64,000 nt of DNA, taken from positions 5,467,353 through 5,531,352 of the forward strand of contig CP054936.1 in assembly GCA_013364255.1 (NCBI GenBank), read 5' to 3'. The notes beneath the pieces were generated by a model. That model was not told the DNA's origin. It saw only the letters and a list, made by a program, of their open reading frames with translations, and searched no databases. Position numbers and translations under genes: made by a program. This document shows, one piece after another, positions 58,127-64,000 of this stretch (within the stretch, counting starts at the first letter, position 1; each line of letters starts with the position of its first letter). Origin of the DNA: Streptomyces seoulensis. Lineage in GTDB: Bacteria > Actinomycetota > Actinomycetes > Streptomycetales > Streptomycetaceae.

Positions 58127-60256
58127 TCACCAGTCCGACGGCCGCTCACCGTCGACGGCGAACACGGTGCCGTCCGGGGCGCCGGCGTAGACCCGGCCGC
58201 CGGCGAGCACGGGCGCGGCCAGGGCGCCCGCCAGACCGCCCAGCCGGGGCGGAGTCTGTCCCAGGAGCCGGCCCGTCCGCGCGTCCACGGCGAGCAGCCG
58301 CCCGTCCGCGGCGGTGACATACACGCACCGGCCGTCCGAGACCGGCGCCGAACCGCGGCTCACGGCCGTCTCCAGCTGCCACAGCTCCCTGCCCGCGGCC
58401 ACGTCGACGGCCTCCAGGGTGCCGCCGGACGCCAGCAGCTGGACGACGCCGTCCCGCACCCCGGCCTGCGGGTCCTGCCGCGGCACGGACAGCGCCACCC
58501 GGCGTACCGCCTTGCTCCCGGGGGTGTACCGGACGACCGCCCGCGCGTCCCCGTAGACCCGGTCGAGGCCGAGGAAGTACACCGAACCGCCCTCGGCGCC
58601 CACGGGCCGCAGCGTGCCCGCCAGCCGCGCCTCCCAGCGGACGGCCCCGGTGCCGGGCACCACCGCGGCGACCCGGGTCCACGCCCCGTCCCCGGAGGTG
58701 CTCGTCGCGTAGGCCAGCGCGTCCCCCGGGAACGAGACCAGCGACGGCGTGCCGTATCCGGGGACCGGCCCGCTCCACCGGGTGCGGCCCGAGGCGCTGT
58801 CCACGCCGGTGACCGTGCCGTCGGCGCCGGCGAGCAGCAGGGTGCCGCCCGCGAAGGTCCACCCGCCCTGTGCGGGCGCCTTCCGCACCGAGCGCGTCCG
58901 GCCCGTGGCGGGATCGAGCGCCGCCAGCTCCCGCCCGTCCGCCGTGGCCACGTGCACCAGACCGCCCGAGAGGACCGGCGCGGCCGTACCGGTCTGCGCC
59001 ACGGACCGCCGCCAGCGCACGGCGCCGTCGGCCGGGGAGAGGGCGTAGACCGACCCCGACTGCGCGCAGAACAGCGTGCCCGCGCCGTACGCGCACTGCG
59101 GCGCCGCCGGCCGCCCGGCCACCGGCTTGACCGCCCACGCGTCGAACGCGGCGGCGGTGACGCGCGGCTGCGCGCTCGCGGTCGCCGGGCCGCCGTCCCC
59201 GGACCACTGGACCGCGGCGAACGCGCCGGCCACCAGCAGCCCCAGCGCCCCCGCCGCCGCGGCCGTCCGCCCGCGCGGCGACCCGGCGAAACCCCGCCGC
59301 TCCCGCCGCACGCCGACAGCGGCCCGACCAGTCTCCGGCCCCGGCCCCGGCCCCGGCCCCGGCCCCGGCTCCTGCCCTGTGGTGTCGTCCGCCGTCCGGT
59401 CCGGGACGAACGCCTGGGTGTCGTACGAGGCCGCCGTCGAGCGCAGCTCGCGCATCAGCTCGTCGGGCGTCGGCCGGTCCTCGGGGTCCTTGGCCAGGCA
59501 GCGCAGCACCAGCGGGGCGAGATCCTCCGGCACACCGGTCAGATCGGGCTCGTCGTGCACCACCTGGTAGGCGACGATGTACGGGCTGTCGGAATCGAAC
59601 GGCCCGCGTCCCGTCGCCGCGTGCACCAGCACGGACCCCAGCGCGAAGACGTCCGCCGCCGGCCCGACCTCACGCGGCCGGCGGAACTGCTCGGGCGCCA
59701 TGAACGGCGGCGTGCCGATCAACTTCCCCGTCTCGGTGCGCAGTTCGCTGTCCTTGGGCCGGGAGATACCGAAGTCGATCACCTTCGGCCCGTCCTCGGC
59801 GAGCAGCACGTTGCTCGGCTTGAGGTCCCGGTGGACCACGCCCACCCGGTGGATGTCGCGCAGCGCCTCGGCGAGCCCGGCCATCAGCCGGCGCACCTGC
59901 GCCGGAGCCATCGGGCCGTTCCGCTTCACCTGCTCGGCCAGCGTCGGACCGGGAATGAACAACGTCGCCATCCACGGCCGGCCGGCCTCCGGATCGGCGT
60001 CGACCACCGACGCCGTGAAGGCGCCGCTCACCGTGCGGGCGGCGGCCACCTCCTGCCGGAACCGCCCCCGGAACTCGGGATCCCTGGCGAACTCGGCGTG
60101 CACCACCTTGACCGCGAGCCGCAGCCCCGAGGTACTGCGGGCCAGATGCACCACGCCCATTCCGCCGGAGCCGAGACACGACTCGAGGCGGTAGTGACCG
60201 GCGTACTCCGGAACCTCCGCTTCCAGGCCCGTCCCGGTGCTGCGCTGTGGCGTCAT
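58127..60256 (-). CDS. Ser/Thr protein kinase with PQQ-type beta-propeller
   Basis: A 709 aa PknB-type kinase. The cytoplasmic kinase domain has ESCLGSGGMGVVHLARS, catalytic Lys in LAVKVVHAEF, HRDLKPSNVLL, DFGISRPKD and GTPPFMAPEQF. A juxtamembrane region contains (PG)n, the membrane helix is AGALGLLVAGAFAAVQW, and an extracytoplasmic PQQ/WD-like propeller repeats GGLVHVATADGRELAALDPATGRTR-like blades (e.g. RCVYVTAADGRLLAVDARTGRLLG). ATG 60256 with GGGGGT upstream. The propeller probably senses an external ligand; partners are unknown. Divergent from the SH3b gene. Confidence 0.92.
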   Translation of the reverse strand: MTPQRSTGTGLEAEVPEYAGHYRLESCLGSGGMGVVHLARSTSGLRLAVKVVHAEFARDPEFRGRFRQEVAAARTVSGAFTASVVDADPEAGRPWMATLFIPGPTLAEQVKRNGPMAPAQVRRLMAGLAEALRDIHRVGVVHRDLKPSNVLLAEDGPKVIDFGISRPKDSELRTETGKLIGTPPFMAPEQFRRPREVGPAADVFALGSVLVHAATGRGPFDSDSPYIVAYQVVHDEPDLTGVPEDLAPLVLRCLAKDPEDRPTPDELMRELRSTAASYDTQAFVPDRTADDTTGQEPGPGPGPGPGPETGRAAVGVRRERRGFAGSPRGRTAAAAGALGLLVAGAFAAVQWSGDGGPATASAQPRVTAAAFDAWAVKPVAGRPAAPQCAYGAGTLFCAQSGSVYALSPADGAVRWRRSVAQTGTAAPVLSGGLVHVATADGRELAALDPATGRTRSVRKAPAQGGWTFAGGTLLLAGADGTVTGVDSASGRTRWSGPVPGYGTPSLVSFPGDALAYATSTSGDGAWTRVAAVVPGTGAVRWEARLAGTLRPVGAEGGSVYFLGLDRVYGDARAVVRYTPGSKAVRRVALSVPRQDPQAGVRDGVVQLLASGGTLEAVDVAAGRELWQLETAVSRGSAPVSDGRCVYVTAADGRLLAVDARTGRLLGQTPPRLGGLAGALAAPVLAGGRVYAGAPDGTVFAVDGERPSDW

Positions 60257-60441
60257 GGCCCACCCCCGTGCTGTTCCGCCGCGCGCGCGACGCACGGAGC
60301 CTAGTCGATGGCTCGAACCGGACCGAGGCGGCTTGCTAGCGTTTCCGTACGAATCACGCACAGATGTTCCAGGGCGTGCTTCACAGCAGTCGAAACGGCC
60401 CCACGGCAGCAGGCCGGGGGGAGCAACGGGGGAGGAACAAC

Positions 60442-60765
60442 ATGTCCGTCGACCACGCCGAAAGAGCCGAAGGCGACGAGACGCGCGCCGCCACGGCCCA
60501 GGCCGCGGCAGCGACCGTCCGCTACTACGCGGTGGCGCCCGGCTTCCGCGTCAACGTCCGCAGCGGCCCCGGCACCGGGTACGGCGTCGTCCGCGTCCTG
60601 AACGAAGGCGCCCAGGTGCCGATCTACTGCCAGACCCCCGGCACCACGGTCACCGGCCCGTACGGCACCTCCAACATCTGGGACAACATCAGCAACGGCC
60701 AGTACGTCGCCGACGCCTACGTCCACACCGGCAGCGACGGCTACATCGCCCCCCGCTGCTCCTGA
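60442..60765 (+). CDS. SH3b-domain protein without an evident signal peptide
   Basis: A 107 aa protein. The N-terminal ~30 residues are acidic/Ala-rich (MSVDHAERAEGDETRAATA), followed by a single bacterial SH3 domain (GFRVNVRSGPGTGYGVVRVLNEGAQVPIYCQTPG, then IWDNISNGQYVADAYVHTGSDGYIAPRC). GGGGGAGGAAC precedes ATG 60442. SH3b domains usually bind cell-wall peptides outside the cell, yet there is no hydrophobic signal here, and an upstream ATG (60364) does not add one. Two Cys may form a disulfide. It is divergent from a membrane kinase, suggesting a link. Confidence 0.78.
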   Translation: MSVDHAERAEGDETRAATAQAAAATVRYYAVAPGFRVNVRSGPGTGYGVVRVLNEGAQVPIYCQTPGTTVTGPYGTSNIWDNISNGQYVADAYVHTGSDGYIAPRCS

Positions 60766-60808
60766 GCCCGCACCGGGCCCCGCGGCCGCCCCGCGCCATA
60801 ATCGTCCC

Positions 60809-61324
60809 GTGAGCGACGACAACGGCACCCCGGAAGCGGCCGCGGGCACCCCGGCCCCCACCGGCGGCCCCCGGCCCGAACCCCTGCGTTTCTTCGGCAC
60901 CACCTGGGTCGGCCACACCGGCGGCTACGCCCCGCGCCGCGCCGGCGTCGCCGCCGGCTCGCTGGTCGCCGCCGCTGCCGCCTGTTTCGTGCTCCGCTTC
61001 GCCTACCAGGGCCTCCAGATCGCCAACTCGGGCGCCTTCGTCACGCTCCTGGTCGTCGTGATGTTCGCCGTGTGCAGCGCGCTCGCCTTCCGCCACACCT
61101 GGGACGGCTTCACCAAGCGCCCCGACCCCGACCGCCAGGCGTCCCTGCGCGGCCTGCTCGCCATCGGCTTCGTCGGCTCCCTCCTCGCCTACTTCTTCCG
61201 CTCCCTCACCGAGGCCCCCGGCGAGAAGCTGCACCGCCGCGAGTACGAGGAGGCCCGCGAGCAGTACGCCCGCCGCACCACCCGCCGCACCGGCAACCCC
61301 GCCAAGAAGCGCCGCCGCTCCTGA
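60809..61324 (+). CDS. EI24-like membrane protein of unknown function
   Basis: A 171 aa protein: a Pro/Ala-rich N-terminus, then FFGTTWVGHTGGYAPRRAGVAAGSLVAAAAACFVLRFAYQGL and two more hydrophobic segments (GAFVTLLVVVMFAVCSALAF; LLAIGFVGSLLAYFFRSL), three or four membrane spans in all, ending in a strongly basic tail (RRTTRRTGNPAKKRRRS). GTG 60809 has CATAAT 6 nt upstream (leaderless pattern). I know of no function; the 'EI24-like' label is weak. Confidence 0.7.
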   Translation: MSDDNGTPEAAAGTPAPTGGPRPEPLRFFGTTWVGHTGGYAPRRAGVAAGSLVAAAAACFVLRFAYQGLQIANSGAFVTLLVVVMFAVCSALAFRHTWDGFTKRPDPDRQASLRGLLAIGFVGSLLAYFFRSLTEAPGEKLHRREYEEAREQYARRTTRRTGNPAKKRRRS

Positions 61325-61411
61325 CCCCGCGGCGCTGCGCCCGCCCGGTGCAAGGCCGCCCCGCACGAAAAACACCCCCCATCCGGTCGCCCGCCGCCCG
61401 ATCATGGCCGT

Positions 61412-62206
61412 ATGACCGCGTCCCCCTCACCCGCCCCGGAGTCCGCCGCCGCGCACGCCGCCCGCGCCGCCTCCTTCAACGCGGCCGCCGCCGCGTACGC
61501 CGCCCACCGCCCCTCCTACCCGCCCGCCCTCTTCGACGCGGTCGAGGAACTCGCCGGCCGCCCCCTGACCGGCGCCCGCGTCGCCGACGTCGGAGCCGGT
61601 ACCGGCATCTCCACCGCCCTGCTGCACGAGCGCGGCGCCCACGTGCTGGCCGTCGAACCCGGCGACGGCATGGCCGCCCAGTTCCGCAGCGGTCACCCCG
61701 CTCTCCCCCTCGTCCGCGGCAGCGGTGACGCCCTGCCCCTCGCCGACGACTCCCTCGACCTGCTCACCTACGCCCAGGCCTGGCACTGGACCGACCCCGC
61801 CCGCTCGGTCCCCGAAGCACTGCGCGTGCTGCGCCCGGGCGGCGCGCTCGCCCTGTGGTGGAACACCGACGCCGTCGACGTCGACTGGATCGCCGAGGCC
61901 GGCCGCCGCGTCGGCCGCGCCTTCGGCGTCGACACGCCCGCCGAGGCGCAGCGGGCCGCCCGCACCGACCGGGCCGACCCCTCCGGCCGGCTCGACTTCG
62001 CCCGCCGCCAGGTCCGCTGGAGCCGCCGCGTCCCCCTCGACACCCACCTCGCCAACATCGCCAGCCACTCGATCTTCCTGGTCTGCCCGCCGGACCGGCG
62101 GACCGCCTACCTGGCCGAGGAACGCGAGCACCTGCTGAAGGTCTTCCCCGACGGCATCGTGGAGGAGACCTACGACGTCCTCCTCCTCGTCGCCGTCACC
62201 CCCTGA
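61412..62206 (+). CDS. Class I SAM-dependent methyltransferase (UbiE-like)
   Basis: A 264 aa small-molecule methyltransferase: SFNAAAAAYAAHRPSYPPALFDAVEEL, SAM loop VADVGAGTGISTALLHERGAHVLAVEPGDGM, SGDALPLADDSLDLLTYAQAWHWTDPAR, and EALRVLRPGGALALWWN, followed by a C-terminal helical cap. The SYPPAL opening is typical of a large actinobacterial group whose substrates are mostly unknown. ATG 61412; the TSS is unclear (GATCAT box 6 nt upstream). Stands alone. Confidence 0.85.
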   Translation: MTASPSPAPESAAAHAARAASFNAAAAAYAAHRPSYPPALFDAVEELAGRPLTGARVADVGAGTGISTALLHERGAHVLAVEPGDGMAAQFRSGHPALPLVRGSGDALPLADDSLDLLTYAQAWHWTDPARSVPEALRVLRPGGALALWWNTDAVDVDWIAEAGRRVGRAFGVDTPAEAQRAARTDRADPSGRLDFARRQVRWSRRVPLDTHLANIASHSIFLVCPPDRRTAYLAEEREHLLKVFPDGIVEETYDVLLLVAVTP

Positions 62207-62335
62207 CCACCCGGCCCCGACCACCCGGCCCTGACCGCGCGGCCCTGACCGCGCGGCCCCGACCGCCCGGCCCCCGGCGTTCCGCCTGCCGGACAACGCG
62301 CCGCCCGCCGCACCGCCGGTGCGAGGATGAGCCCC

Positions 62336-63145
62336 ATGAGCCAGAAAGTCGCAGTCCTCGGCACCGGCAAGATCGGCGAAGCCCTGCTCAGCGGAATGAT
62401 CGGGGCCGGCTGGGCCGCCTCCGACCTCCTGGTCACCGCCCGCCGCCCCGAGCGGGCCGAGGAGCTCCGCGCCCGGCACGGCGTCACCCCGGTCACCAAC
62501 CCGGAGGCGGCGAAGAACGCCGACACCCTGATCCTCACCGTCAAGCCGCAGGACATGGGCACCCTCCTCGACGAGCTCGCCCCGCACATCCCCGCCGACC
62601 GGCTGGTCATCAGCGGTGCGGCCGGCGTCCCGACCGCGTTCTTCGAGGAGCGCCTGGCCCCCGGCACCCCGGTCGTCCGCGTCATGACGAACACGCCCGC
62701 CCTCGTGGACGAGGCGATGTCCGTCATCTCGGCCGGCACCCACGCCACCCCCGCGCACCTCGCCCACACCGAGGAGATCTTCGGCGCGGTGGGCAAGACG
62801 CTGCGCGTCCCGGAGTCCCAGCAGGACGCCTGCACTGCCCTGTCCGGCTCGGGCCCGGCCTACTTCTTCTACCTGGTCGAGGCCATGACCGACGCCGGCA
62901 TCCTGCTCGGCCTGCCCCGCGACAAGGCCCACGAACTGATCGTCCAGTCCGCCATCGGCGCGGCGGTGATGCTCCGCGACAGCGGCGAGCACCCGGTCAA
63001 GCTCCGCGAGAACGTCACCTCGCCGGCCGGCACGACCATCAGCGCCATCCGCGAGCTGGAGAACCACGGGGTGCGGGCCGCGCTCATCGCCGCGCTGGAG
63101 GCCGCCCGCGACCGCAGCCGCGAGCTGGCCTCCGGCAACAGCTGA
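62336..63145 (+). CDS. proC: Pyrroline-5-carboxylate reductase ProC
   Basis: Last step of proline synthesis. The 269 aa protein has the N-terminal dinucleotide fold VAVLGTGKIGEALLSGMIGAG, VKPQDMGTLLDEL, SGAAGVPTAFFEE, RVMTNTPALV, and the C-terminal signature SGSGPAYFFYLVEAMTDAGILLGLPRDKAHELI ... ENVTSPAGTTISAIRELENHGVRAALI. ATG 62336 has GAGGA 8 nt upstream and begins MSQKVAVLG; the earlier ATG at 62327 overlaps that site. Converges with trpS. Confidence 0.95.
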   Translation: MSQKVAVLGTGKIGEALLSGMIGAGWAASDLLVTARRPERAEELRARHGVTPVTNPEAAKNADTLILTVKPQDMGTLLDELAPHIPADRLVISGAAGVPTAFFEERLAPGTPVVRVMTNTPALVDEAMSVISAGTHATPAHLAHTEEIFGAVGKTLRVPESQQDACTALSGSGPAYFFYLVEAMTDAGILLGLPRDKAHELIVQSAIGAAVMLRDSGEHPVKLRENVTSPAGTTISAIRELENHGVRAALIAALEAARDRSRELASGNS

Positions 63146-63161
63146 CCCACCGGCCCGCACC

Positions 63162-63199
63162 GGCGGGCGGCGGGACGAGGACGACCGCCCCCGCCCGCC
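63162..63199. terminator. Hairpin between proC and trpS
   Basis: GGCGGGCGG (63162-63170) pairs with CCGCCCGCC (63191-63199) across a 20 nt loop in the convergent gap. Moderate evidence only. Confidence 0.4.
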
Positions 63200-63217
63200 A
63201 CCCCCCCCTCGGGCGGG

Positions 63218-64000
63218 TCAGGCGGGCAGCAGTCCGATCGCCCGGTACGCCGCGTCGACCGTCGGCCGCGCCCTCTCCTGCGCCTTCTCCGCGCCCGCCC
63301 GCAGCACCCCCGCCACGAAGCCGGGGTCCGCGCACAGCTCCCGGTGTCGTTCTCGCACCGGTCTCAGCGCCTCGATCACCGCCTCCGCGGTGTCCTTCTT
63401 CAGCGCCCCGTACGAGGCGTAGCCCCCGGCCAGTTCCTCCGGGTCCCCGCCGGTGCAGGCGGCCAGGATCTCCAGCAGGTTGGCGATCCCCGGCCGCCCC
63501 TCCCGGTCGTGGACGACGTCCTGCCCGCTGTCGGTGACCGCGCGCATGATCTTCTTGCGCGTCACCTCCGGCTCGTCCAGCAGATAGACGATGCCCGGCC
63601 CGGAGTCGTCGGACTTCCCCATCTTGGAGGCGGGGTCCTGGAGGTTCATCACCCGGGCCGCCACCTTCGGCGAGGTCGCCTTCGGCACCACGAAGGTGTG
63701 CCCGTAGCGGTGGTTGAACCGCACGGCCAGGTCCCGCGCCAGCTCCACGTGCTGCGTCTGGTCGTCCCCGACCGGCACCTCGTCCGTTCCGTACGCCAGG
63801 ATGTCCGCCGCCATCAGCACCGGATACGTCAGCAGCGACAGCCGTACGCTCCCGCCGCGCGCCTGTTCGCGTGCGGCCTTCTCCTTGTACTGGATCATCC
63901 GCCGCATCTCGCCGTCGGTGGCCACGCACTCCAGCAGGTAGGACAGCCGCGCGTGCTCGTCCACATGACTCTGCACGAACACCGTGCACCGCCGGGGATC
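63218..64000 (-). CDS. trpS: Tryptophanyl-tRNA synthetase TrpS, C-terminal part
   Basis: Runs off the right edge, so the N-terminal HIGH region is missing. Visible: TVFVQSHVDEHARLSYLLECVA, MLIQYKEK-like MIQYKEKA, LTYPVLMAADILAYGTDEVPVGDDQTQHVELARDLA, FNHRYGHTFVVPKA, and the KMSKS loop as KMGKSDDS, then LLDEPEVTRKKIMRAVTDSG and the anticodon-binding helices. Position beside proC suggests it corresponds to one of two TrpRS genes in S. coelicolor; I recall that paralogue as the indolmycin-resistant, inducible one, but the decisive N-terminus and promoter are outside the window. Confidence 0.93.
   Translation of the reverse strand, partial: DPRRCTVFVQSHVDEHARLSYLLECVATDGEMRRMIQYKEKAAREQARGGSVRLSLLTYPVLMAADILAYGTDEVPVGDDQTQHVELARDLAVRFNHRYGHTFVVPKATSPKVAARVMNLQDPASKMGKSDDSGPGIVYLLDEPEVTRKKIMRAVTDSGQDVVHDREGRPGIANLLEILAACTGGDPEELAGGYASYGALKKDTAEAVIEALRPVRERHRELCADPGFVAGVLRAGAEKAQERARPTVDAAYRAIGLLPA

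Overview
The window is a 64 kb piece of a very GC-rich actinobacterial chromosome, almost certainly Streptomyces. Third codon positions are strongly G/C, the proteins look like streptomycete orthologues, and gene order runs like the S. coelicolor core stretch from tilS-hpt-ftsH-folE to proC-trpS (synteny recalled from memory, not searched). It is core genome. I see no insertion sequence, prophage, CRISPR array, tRNA or rRNA gene, integration site or biosynthetic cluster. The unusual material lies in gene fusions, regulatory DNA and short intergenic repeat arrays.

Layout. 1-5.5 kb: end of a DUF2342 metalloprotease-like gene, then tilS, hpt, ftsH and folE. 5.5-8.8 kb: minus-strand folate operon (folP, an NTF2-like gene, folB, folK, with a DUF3180 membrane gene downstream). 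9.5-14.5 kb: an MprF-like lipid aminoacyl-transferase behind a SigE-type promoter, facing a secreted-esterase-fold gene and an Ala/Glu-rich coiled-coil protein. 14.5-18.8 kb: two PH-domain membrane proteins, an orphan NuoD paralogue and a MidA/NDUFAF7-type methyltransferase. 18.9-24.6 kb: a two-component system, a TmrB-like ATPase, a DUF5937-ArsR regulator with a long palindrome, and a threonine-aldolase-like enzyme. 24.8-30.7 kb: a tightly coupled cofactor operon, DUF2520 gene - small ORF - panC - nadB - nadC - coaX. 30.9-37.3 kb: small proteins, a BlaI-type regulator, an N-acetyltransferase, lsr2 and clpC. 37.3-41.6 kb: secreted HAD phosphatase, M23 peptidase with a structured leader, and a divergent TetR/MFS efflux pair with three operator copies. 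41.7-45.2 kb: the cell-envelope stress operon sigE-cseA-cseB-cseC. 45.6-51 kb: mutY, a membrane-anchored Gly/Ser-rich protein, disA and radA. 51-58 kb: a sigma-like/zinc-finger/transmembrane/BACON fusion, a Cys-rich protein, a Ppx/GppA phosphatase, a sugar isomerase-like protein and ilvD. 58-64 kb: a Ser/Thr kinase with a PQQ-type propeller, an SH3b protein, a methyltransferase, proC and the C-terminal part of trpS.

How the genes connect. Folate genes lie on both sides of the 5.5 kb convergent junction (folE against folP-folB-folK). panC and coaX feed CoA synthesis; nadB and nadC feed NAD. The sigE-cseABC envelope system shares the window with a gene carrying a GAACC-N16-CGTC promoter (the MprF-like gene), so a likely regulator and target are both visible. 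clpC has two ClgR-type boxes and a SigR-type promoter. DisA (c-di-AMP) sits next to RadA, as in many Gram-positives. About seventeen genes have a TANNNT-like -10 box only 6-7 nt before the start codon, indicating leaderless mRNAs.

The best candidates for something new are the membrane-tethered sigma-like/BACON fusion at 51.1 kb and the NuoD paralogue (Trp replacing the quinone-site Tyr) beside a MidA-family methyltransferase at 16.5-18.8 kb. Function calls rest on motif recognition by eye.
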